From the NCBI GenBank assembly GCA_964369405.1, contig CAYJGB010000008.1:1-64000 (forward strand): DNA of 64,000 bases. Reading direction: 5' to 3'. The notes under the pieces are model-generated. The model had not been told where the DNA came from and made no database searches. It saw only the letters and a program-made list of their open reading frames with translations. Below, piece by piece: positions 35,479 through 42,654 of the stretch. Source of the stretch: CAYJFG01 sp964369405. GTDB lineage: Bacteria > Bacillota > Clostridia > Oscillospirales > Acutalibacteraceae. Within the stretch, counting starts at the first letter, position 1; every line of letters starts with the position of its first letter. The translations under genes and the position numbers were made by a program.

Positions 35479-36246
35479 ATGGATGAATTAAATCATTTTT
35501 TTAGTTTTGATATATATACAACAATAGCTATTGTTGTAGCTGTAATTGTATCAATTCCTATTACAAAAGGTTGTTTTCAGCTTTCTAACAAAGCCCCTGC
35601 AAAGTGGTTTTGTGACTATGACGAAACACCTACTGATGAAATGTTAAATGGTATTAGATTTAGATATAATAAATTTGGGTTGTTGACAAACTTAGTAATA
35701 GCCATAGCTTATGTGGGAATTTTTGCAACTTATCATTTGTCTGTATATAGCATATTACTATGTATTATTGCTACTGTTCTTATGCTTATTACGATGAGCG
35801 ATATAAAATATAAGATTATTCCAGATGAATTTACTATAGCTGTAGGTGCACTATGTTTAGGCGCAGGTTTATTAGACTATTTTACTAGTCAAATTTTTAT
35901 AGATAATATTTGGTTTATGATTTTAGGTGGTGTGTCTGGTTTTATACTACCTATACTTATAAATCTACTGAGTAAATTGCTTTTCAAAAAAGATGGTATA
36001 GGGTTTGGCGATGTAAAACTTTTAGGAGTAATAGGCTTACTTTTTGGCTTTCCTTATATTTTTGCAGTGATTATTATTGCTGTGTTTGTGGCGTTAGCAC
36101 ATATTATATATCTTTTTCTACGTAAAAAAGCAGATGATATGTATATGCCATTTGGTCCATATATTGCGATTGGAAGCGTGATATTATTAGTATTTTTACA
36201 ACTGATTAATGTATTAATATCTCTATATATAGGGTTATTAACATAA
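35479..36246 (+). CDS. Prepilin peptidase, A24 family, without methylase domain
   Basis: A 255-residue polytopic membrane protease with about seven helices. The two catalytic Asp are Asp108 (MSDIKYKIIPDE) and Asp178 (GIGFGDVKLLG). Typical PilD proteins carry an N-terminal cytoplasmic methyltransferase domain with two CxxC pairs. Here only a short loop with one Cys (Cys45) is present, so N-methylation of pilins by this protein seems unlikely. It would cut prepilins before assembly. It starts 2 bases after the PilO-like gene. Confidence 0.88.
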   Translation: MDELNHFFSFDIYTTIAIVVAVIVSIPITKGCFQLSNKAPAKWFCDYDETPTDEMLNGIRFRYNKFGLLTNLVIAIAYVGIFATYHLSVYSILLCIIATVLMLITMSDIKYKIIPDEFTIAVGALCLGAGLLDYFTSQIFIDNIWFMILGGVSGFILPILINLLSKLLFKKDGIGFGDVKLLGVIGLLFGFPYIFAVIIIAVFVALAHIIYLFLRKKADDMYMPFGPYIAIGSVILLVFLQLINVLISLYIGLLT

Positions 36247-36313
36247 AGCAAAAAGTTATTACATATTAAATACGAAATGAAAAAATTAAATAATAGTAGA
36301 GGAGCGGGGGAAA

Positions 36314-37996
36314 ATGCGAGTATCAGATTTAAAAATTGGAGAAATTTTACTTCAAGATGGTCATATAACACCTGATAATTTAGCATATGCATTAGCAAAA
36401 CAGAAAGACAGCAATAAAAGAATAGGTGAGATTTTTGTTGAAAACAATAATATCACTGAAGTTGTTCTAACAAAAACATTGGCAAAACAATTTTCAATGG
36501 AATATATTGAACTTAAAGAAACAGAGATTGCAGAAAAATTAACAGAAACAATACCTGAAAATATTGCTAATGCAAATAGAGTAGTTCCTATTAGACTAGA
36601 GGGAAAATTTTTAACAGTAGCTTTATCAGACCCACTAGATTATAAGGCTATAAATGCCTTAAACATTTATACTAAATTGAGAATTATTACAGTTTTAGCT
36701 GAGCCTAATGCAATTAAAGCAAAGCAAAGGGAACTATATCATGCTAAAAAAGCTTTTGACGATGCTCAAGAGTTCGTAACTACACATTTTGGTAAAAGTG
36801 AAGAGAGTGAAATCGCAAAAGCTTCAATTGAGGACCAGCCTATCATTCGTTTTGTTAACAATATGATTGAAGAAGCTGTTAATCAAAAAGCAAGTGATAT
36901 CCATATAGAACCTTTAGAAGATAGAATGATAGTTAGATTTAGAATAGATGGTAGCTTAGTTAAGCATATGGAAACATCGCCTGAACTATTACCATCTGTT
37001 ACAAGTCGTATAAAGTTCATCGGTGGTATGAATATCGCAGAAAAAAGAATACCTCAAGATGGTCGTATAAATTATAGAACTGATTTGTTCGACATTGATA
37101 TGCGTATTTCTGTATTACCTAGTGTTTTTGGCGAGAAAGTAGTTATCCGTATTACAACAGCTCTCGGCTTAGCACTTACAATGGACGATATAGGATACTT
37201 AGAAGAAAATAAAAAGAAATTTACTAAACTTTTACATAATAATCGTGGCATTATATTACTTACTGGTGCTACAGGTTCTGGTAAATCTACAACATTATAT
37301 ACAGGTCTTAAAGAAATACAACGTGATGATATCAATATTATTACTGTTGAAAACCCTGTAGAGATGATTATACCAGGTATTACTCAAGTTGATATAAACG
37401 ATAAAACAGGTCTTACATTTGCTAGTGTATTAAGGTCAATTCTTCGTCAAGACCCTGATATCATAATGGTAGGAGAAATTCGTGACAAAGAAACTGCAGA
37501 AATTGCTGCAAGTGCTGCTATTACTGGTCACTTAGTATTGTCAACACTTCACACATACAGTGCTGCAAGTGCGGTTGTTCGTCTATTAGATATGGGTGTT
37601 GCTCCATATATGGTTACTTCTGCTCTACTAGGTATCTGCTCACAAAGACTTATCAAAAGACTTTGTACTAATTGTAGACAATCATATCTTGCATCAGAAG
37701 AACAACTTATGCTTTTAGGCTTGCCAACAACTGAAAAACTTAAATTATATAAAGAAGTTGGTTGCGAAAAATGTAACAAGACTGGATACAAAGGTAGAAT
37801 TGCTGTTCATGAAGTTTTACAAGTATCATCTGCGATAAAATCAGCTATTCATAAACAAGCAACTACAGAAGATATAGAAAATATTGCTATTGAAGAAGGT
37901 ATGATGACCTTAAAAGAGAACTTAGTTCATTTAGTAAAAGAAGGTATAATATCTATAGCAGTTATGGTAGATACCGTTATTGATAAAGATGTTTAA
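36314..37996 (+). CDS. pilB: Type IV pilus extension ATPase PilB
   Basis: The 560-residue secretion ATPase powers pilus extension. An N-terminal MshEN-type domain (LLQDGHITPDNLAYALAKQ), of the sort that binds cyclic di-GMP in some relatives, is followed by the ATPase core. Walker A is GATGSGKSTT, the Asp box and Walker B are in PDIIMVGEIRD, and a His box is HLVLSTLHT. Four zinc-binding Cys follow (CTNC ... CEKC). It begins the second half of the operon, 67 bases after the peptidase. Confidence 0.93.
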   Translation: MRVSDLKIGEILLQDGHITPDNLAYALAKQKDSNKRIGEIFVENNNITEVVLTKTLAKQFSMEYIELKETEIAEKLTETIPENIANANRVVPIRLEGKFLTVALSDPLDYKAINALNIYTKLRIITVLAEPNAIKAKQRELYHAKKAFDDAQEFVTTHFGKSEESEIAKASIEDQPIIRFVNNMIEEAVNQKASDIHIEPLEDRMIVRFRIDGSLVKHMETSPELLPSVTSRIKFIGGMNIAEKRIPQDGRINYRTDLFDIDMRISVLPSVFGEKVVIRITTALGLALTMDDIGYLEENKKKFTKLLHNNRGIILLTGATGSGKSTTLYTGLKEIQRDDINIITVENPVEMIIPGITQVDINDKTGLTFASVLRSILRQDPDIIMVGEIRDKETAEIAASAAITGHLVLSTLHTYSAASAVVRLLDMGVAPYMVTSALLGICSQRLIKRLCTNCRQSYLASEEQLMLLGLPTTEKLKLYKEVGCEKCNKTGYKGRIAVHEVLQVSSAIKSAIHKQATTEDIENIAIEEGMMTLKENLVHLVKEGIISIAVMVDTVIDKDV

Positions 37997-38022
37997 AATT
38001 TTATAAAGTAGGAGAACGAATT

Positions 38023-39120
38023 ATGAATTTTATGGAGTATGTAGAAAACGCAGTTAAAAAAGGTGCATCAGATATCCATTTAGCAACGGGGAATTATCCA
38101 GCAGTTAGAATAAATGGACAAATCATCTTTGATAAAGAGTCAGATGTCTTAAAAGATGATGATGTATTAGAATGTATACAAACTGTTTTTTCTAAAAATG
38201 ACTATGAAAAATATTTAGATACTGGAGATGTAGACGGAGCTATTTCGTTGAGTGAAAATGGAAGATTTAGACTTAATGCATTTAGACAAAGAAATGGCTC
38301 ATCACTAGTAATGCGTATAATTAATGCTCAAGTACCAGAGCTAAGAATGTTAAACTTGCCAAGAGCTGTAGAAAACGTGTTAAAATTAAAAGAGGGTTTG
38401 GTTCTTGTAACAGGTCCAACAGGTAGTGGTAAATCAACTACATTGGCAGCATTAATTAACGAAATAAACAAATATACAGAACAACATATAATAACTATCG
38501 AAGACCCAGTTGAGTATATACATACACCTAAAAAATGCATAATTAATCAAAGAGAAGTAGGCGAAGATAGTAAAACATATGAAGCAGCCCTAAGAGCTGT
38601 TTTACGTGAAGACCCTGATGTAATTCTTATGGGAGAGATTAGAGATTTTGAGTCTATGTCAATTGCATTATCAGCAGCAGAAACAGGACACTTAGTATTT
38701 TCTACACTACATACGGAGGGGGCCGCAAAATCTATAGATAGACTTATAGATATGTATCCAGTTGACAGACAACAACAAGCATTAGGGCAGTTATCTACAA
38801 CGTTAAAAGCAGTAATATCACAAAGATTGCTTCCGAGAAACGATGTTAAGGGTAGAATTGGTGCATTTGAAATTATGTTTGTTAATTCAGCTATATCAAA
38901 TTTAATCAGAGAAAATAAAATAGCTCAAATGGATCAAATTATACAACTTAATAAAAGTGCAGGTATGATAACACATAATGAAAGTGTTAAGAATTTACTT
39001 GAAGCAGGTTTTATATCAAAAGAAACAGCAGATAAATACACATATACAGTAACTGATTCAGATAATAAACAAAACACTGGTAACTCAGGTTATAACAACC
39101 AAATGAATAGAAAATATTGA
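38023..39120 (+). CDS. pilT: Twitching motility retraction ATPase PilT
   Basis: A 365-residue hexameric ATPase that retracts type IV pili. GASDIHLATGNYP near the N-terminus is the PilT signature. Walker A is GPTGSGKSTT, and VILMGEIRDFES is Walker B plus the Asp box. The characteristic AIRNLIRE-like helix is seen as AISNLIRENK. The C-terminus (NKQNTGNSGYNNQMNRK) is Asn-rich. Presence of PilT means the pili are probably dynamic and used for twitching, uptake or adhesion. Confidence 0.93.
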   Translation: MNFMEYVENAVKKGASDIHLATGNYPAVRINGQIIFDKESDVLKDDDVLECIQTVFSKNDYEKYLDTGDVDGAISLSENGRFRLNAFRQRNGSSLVMRIINAQVPELRMLNLPRAVENVLKLKEGLVLVTGPTGSGKSTTLAALINEINKYTEQHIITIEDPVEYIHTPKKCIINQREVGEDSKTYEAALRAVLREDPDVILMGEIRDFESMSIALSAAETGHLVFSTLHTEGAAKSIDRLIDMYPVDRQQQALGQLSTTLKAVISQRLLPRNDVKGRIGAFEIMFVNSAISNLIRENKIAQMDQIIQLNKSAGMITHNESVKNLLEAGFISKETADKYTYTVTDSDNKQNTGNSGYNNQMNRKY

Positions 39121-39150
39121 TAAATATTACAATAAAGAGGTGACGTAGAA

Positions 39151-40401
39151 TTGACATATACTTATGTAGCTGTAAATGACAAAAACAAAAAGTATAAAAA
39201 CGAAATGGCTGCAGAAACAAAAGAAGAAGTCCGTAGACTACTTAAAGAACGTGGGCTGACAGCGCTTATTATCGAAGAGAAAAAAGATGCTGTAACAGAA
39301 AACAGTCAAAAAAGCATATGGCAAAGGGATTTAAATGTAAAAGATATCCACGAGGTAAAAATACCAAAGAAAAAAATACTTGCCATGTCTCAACAGATGT
39401 CTATTATGATGAAAGCAGGACTTAATCTATCTAAAGCTATGGAAATTTTGATAGAAACAGAAAAACATAAACAGCTTAAAGAGATATTAGAGCTTGTAAA
39501 TAAAGACTTATACAATGGTGTTACGTTGTCAGTTGCAATGAGTAAGTTTGTTGCATTCCCACCACTTTTAGTAAATATTGTTCAAGCCGGTGAAGCAAAC
39601 GGTAGACTAGATACATCTTTTGAGCAAGTTGCTTTAATTTTAGAAAAAGAACTTAACTTAACTGGTAAAGTAAAAAGTGCATTGATTTATCCTTGTGTTT
39701 TGATAGTTGCAACTATTGCCGTTGTAATTATTATATCTACAGTTGTAGTTCCCCAGTTTAAAGCAGTTTTTGAAAGTTTTGACCAAGAATTACCTGCTGT
39801 ATCACAATTTGTTTTTACAGCCTCTGATTTGTTCTTAGCATATTGGTATATATTTGTAGCAGTATTAGCAATTGTAGTAATTAGCATTAGATTTGCTTTT
39901 ATGAAAAATGATAACTTAGCTATGTGGTGGGCAGAGAAAAAAATGTTTTTACCAGTTATAGGTGACGTTATAAGAATTACTTATATGGCTCGTTTCTGTA
40001 GAATGTTATCCACTATGACAGATGCTGGTGTTAGTATTCTTAGAGCATTAGAGTTATCTAGAGATGTTGTAAGTAATATATATTTAAAAGATTGCTTAAA
40101 TCAAGTTATTGAAGATGTTAAAATTGGTACTCCAATCAATGTTTCAATGTCAAGATACCCAATATTCGATTCACTTATAGTATCACTTTTAAAGGCAGCA
40201 GAAGAGAGTGGACAACTTTCAGAAGCACTTAAGAGAATATCTGATACATATGAAGAAAGAGCAAACGAATCTACAAAACGATTAACAGAGCTTATGACAC
40301 CAATAATCATTATTATTATGGCGGTAGTAGTAGGTGGAATAGTAATTTCAGTAGTAGTTCCAATGTTCCAAATATACGATATGGTACTTGCAGAAACATA
40401 A
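39151..40401 (+). CDS. pilC: Type IV pilus inner-membrane platform protein PilC
   Basis: The 416-residue platform protein has two GspF repeats (each ending in membrane helices), with the motifs FCRMLSTMTDAGVSILRALE and MSQQMSIMMKAGLNLSKAME. The helices are near 180-200, 225-245 and 385-410. The start is TTG at 39151 after AAAGAGGTGAC. It is the last gene of the operon and is followed by a terminator; no pilin or minor-pilin gene follows. Confidence 0.92.
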   Translation: MTYTYVAVNDKNKKYKNEMAAETKEEVRRLLKERGLTALIIEEKKDAVTENSQKSIWQRDLNVKDIHEVKIPKKKILAMSQQMSIMMKAGLNLSKAMEILIETEKHKQLKEILELVNKDLYNGVTLSVAMSKFVAFPPLLVNIVQAGEANGRLDTSFEQVALILEKELNLTGKVKSALIYPCVLIVATIAVVIIISTVVVPQFKAVFESFDQELPAVSQFVFTASDLFLAYWYIFVAVLAIVVISIRFAFMKNDNLAMWWAEKKMFLPVIGDVIRITYMARFCRMLSTMTDAGVSILRALELSRDVVSNIYLKDCLNQVIEDVKIGTPINVSMSRYPIFDSLIVSLLKAAEESGQLSEALKRISDTYEERANESTKRLTELMTPIIIIIMAVVVGGIVISVVVPMFQIYDMVLAET

Positions 40402-40448
40402 TATATGTTTAATTTTAAAAAATAATTTTATATTTATAATTATGAGTT

Positions 40449-40489
40449 ATGGGCTGTTACAAATGATTAAAACATTTGTAACAGCCCAT
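40449..40489 (+). terminator. Terminator of the pilus operon
   Basis: ATGGGCTGTTACAAATG pairs perfectly over 17 bp with its complement around 7 bases and is followed by ACAGGTTTTATTG. Confidence 0.8.
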
Positions 40490-40561
40490 ACAGGTTTTAT
40501 TGTACTTTAATCTATAGTAATATAAAATTTTACTCGATTTTTTATCACACTCTAATCGTTG

Positions 40562-40636
40562 CAACATAAAAGTTTTACTCAATTTTTTTCAAAAAATTGT
40601 GGTGTTTAAGGCTTTGCCTCAAGGTCTTGCCCTTGA
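40562..40636 (-). repeat. Dispersed 75-bp repeat, copy 2
   Basis: Reverse-oriented relative of 21346-21425. On the minus strand it reads CAAGACCTTGAGG ... CAATTTTTTGAAAA ... TGAGTAAAACTTTTATGTTG. Just upstream on the plus strand (40529-40548) another TTTTACTCGATTTTTT string suggests a partial second unit. Confidence 0.6.
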
Positions 40637-40682
40637 CATTATTTACATGAGTTTCAAAATAGAGTAAATTATATAAAAAAAA

Positions 40683-40842
40683 GTGGCTGTCGCCTTTAGA
40701 AAATTATTATACATATTATACAAGTCCGTTGTAGAGGCAAAATCCATTTTCGCCCGAAATTCTTTAAATTCAAAAAAAATCGGGAGCATATGGAATGCTC
40801 CCTACAAATACTTGTTAATATTAACTTTAGTGCGACAGCCAC
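40683..40842. repeat. 160-bp GTGGCTGTCGC-ended element, copy 2
   Basis: The terminal inverted repeats are GTGGCTGTCGCC and TGCGACAGCCAC. The inside shares CATATTATACAAGT-CGTTGTAG and the hairpin GGAGCATATGGAATGCTCC with the copy at 28423-28567, plus about 15 extra bases near the middle. It begins 31 bases beyond the glycyl-tRNA synthetase stop. As with copy 1, it sits at the end of a minus-strand gene. Confidence 0.75.
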
Positions 40843-40873
40843 GTACAGATTTTTGTTATCATATAGAATATAC

Positions 40874-42247
40874 TTAAAATTCCATTTTTGAATTGATGTA
40901 CTCTACTAATTTATCAATAGATATTCTCTCTTGTTTCATAGTATCTCTATCTCGTATTGTTACACAGTTATCTTCCATACTGTCAAAGTCGTATGTTATA
41001 CAGAATGGTGTGCCGATTTCATCTTGTCGGCGATATCTTTTACCTATTGAACCAGCATCATCATATTCAACCATAAAATGATTTGCAAGCATTGCATATA
41101 CTTCATCAGCTTTTTCAGATAGTTTTTTTGATAGTGGTAATATAGCTGCTTTATATGGTGCTAGTGCCGGATGTAATCTTAACACTACTCTTGTATCTTT
41201 TTCATCAATAACTTCTTCGTCGTATGCATCACATAAAAATGCTAATGCTACTCTGTCTGCGCCTAATGATGGTTCAATAACATACGGTATGTATTTGCTG
41301 TTGTCTGTAGGGTCAAAATATTCTAAGCTCTTTGTGCTGTGTGTTTGATGTTGCATTAAATCATAGTCGGTTCTATCTGCTATGCCCCATAACTCTCCCC
41401 AACCAAATGGGAATAAAAACTCTATATCTGTAGTTGCTTTCGAGTAAAATGCTAATTCCTCTGCTGCATGGTCCCTCATTCTTATGTTTTCTTTCTTTAA
41501 ACCTAGATTTAATAAAAAGTTTTCGCAATAATCTTTCCAATAATAAAACCACTCTAAGTCAGTTCCAGGTTTACAGAAAAATTCCAGCTCCATTTGTTCA
41601 AATTCTCTAGTTCTAAATACAAAGTTACCTGGTGTTATTTCGTTTCTAAATGACTTACCTATTTGTGCAACTCCAAAAGGTACTTTTTTTCTTGTAGTTC
41701 TTTGAATATTTGCAAAGTTTACAAATATTCCTTGTGCAGTTTCTGGACGCAAATAAATTTCGTTTTTTGCATCTTCAGTAACTCCTTGGAATGTTTTGAA
41801 CATAAGATTAAATTTTCTTATATCTGTAAAATTTTTGCTATCGCATTTAGGACAACTTATGTTGTTTTCTGCAATAAATTCACTCATTTGCTCTAATGTC
41901 ATATTATTAGGGTCTGTTCCAAACTCTTCTATTAAAGTATCTGCTCTGTGACGAGTTTTACAATCTTTACAATCCATTAACGGGTCTGAAAAACCTCCAA
42001 CGTGACCAGATGCTACCCACACTTGAGGATTCATTAATATAGCACAATCAAGACCTACATTATATTTACTTTGCTGAACAAACTTTTTAAGCCATGCTTT
42101 TTTAACATTGTTTTTAAACTCAACTCCTAAAGGACCGTAATCCCAAGAGTTAGAAAGCCCCCCATATATCTCAGAACCGGAAAAAACATAGCCTCTGTTT
42201 TTACATAGCGAAACTATCTTCTCCATAGTTTTTTTATTGTTATCCAT
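40874..42247 (-). CDS. glyQS: Glycyl-tRNA synthetase (single-chain, dimeric type)
   Basis: A 457-residue class II synthetase charging tRNA-Gly. It belongs to the eukaryote/archaea-like alpha2 type, not the bacterial alpha/beta tetramer. SFRNEITPGNFVFRTREFEQ marks motif 2, and GWGELWGIADRTDYDL and EPSLGADRVALAFL (motif 3) are clear. The start is the ATG preceded by AAGGGAAAC; an upstream in-frame stretch encodes a hydrophobic, non-homologous peptide and lacks a ribosome site. The leader shows no T-box. A tRNA-Gly(UCC) gene lies at the start of the window. Confidence 0.95.
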   Translation of the reverse strand: MDNNKKTMEKIVSLCKNRGYVFSGSEIYGGLSNSWDYGPLGVEFKNNVKKAWLKKFVQQSKYNVGLDCAILMNPQVWVASGHVGGFSDPLMDCKDCKTRHRADTLIEEFGTDPNNMTLEQMSEFIAENNISCPKCDSKNFTDIRKFNLMFKTFQGVTEDAKNEIYLRPETAQGIFVNFANIQRTTRKKVPFGVAQIGKSFRNEITPGNFVFRTREFEQMELEFFCKPGTDLEWFYYWKDYCENFLLNLGLKKENIRMRDHAAEELAFYSKATTDIEFLFPFGWGELWGIADRTDYDLMQHQTHSTKSLEYFDPTDNSKYIPYVIEPSLGADRVALAFLCDAYDEEVIDEKDTRVVLRLHPALAPYKAAILPLSKKLSEKADEVYAMLANHFMVEYDDAGSIGKRYRRQDEIGTPFCITYDFDSMEDNCVTIRDRDTMKQERISIDKLVEYINSKMEF

Positions 42248-42654
42248 AATATTGTTTCCCTTCATAAAAAATATAGTTTTTCTTACTATTAATATTTTAA
42301 TAATAAAAAAAGTTAATGTCAAGTTATAAAAGCCGAAAATCAGATATAACAGCAAGATAATTAAAAAAAATACAATATTTTATGCAAAATGCAAGTAAGA
42401 AAAATATTTGCTTGCTCTTTTGAGGAGTATTACATAAATAGTAAAGCAAAAGCAATAAAAATACTTAAAAAAGTTTGGTGTAAATGACATACAAAATATG
42501 GGTACTTATTGATGTATTTTTGTTGCATTTATGCTTGTTTCTTTGTATAATTATTAGTAGGTAGAAATGCGTACCATATACACTAAATTTCAAATTTAAC
42601 TTTTAAGTTATTTAGTGTGAAGTAGGACTTGAAATAAAGAAAGGATGAAAAAAA
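42248..42654. other. Divergent leader region of glyQS and the scaffoldin-like gene
   Basis: The plus-strand promoter at 42523-42551 lies here. A 9-bp inverted repeat ACACTAAAT/ATTTAGTGT (about 42580-42620) surrounds an AT-rich loop in the plus-strand leader. No T-box or other riboswitch was seen for glyQS. Confidence 0.5.
42523..42551 (+). promoter_or_regulatory. Promoter of the scaffoldin-like gene
   Basis: TTGCAT at 42523-42528, a 17-base spacer, and TATAAT at 42546-42551. The leader would be about 95 bases and contains the inverted repeat ACACTAAAT/ATTTAGTGT. AAAGGATG is the ribosome site. Confidence 0.7.

Noticed and set aside
42255..42654. T-box leader expected upstream of glycyl-tRNA synthetase
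   Set aside because: No T-box sequence (TGGNACCGCG type) or antiterminator hairpin was found on the minus strand; the leader is short and AT-rich.
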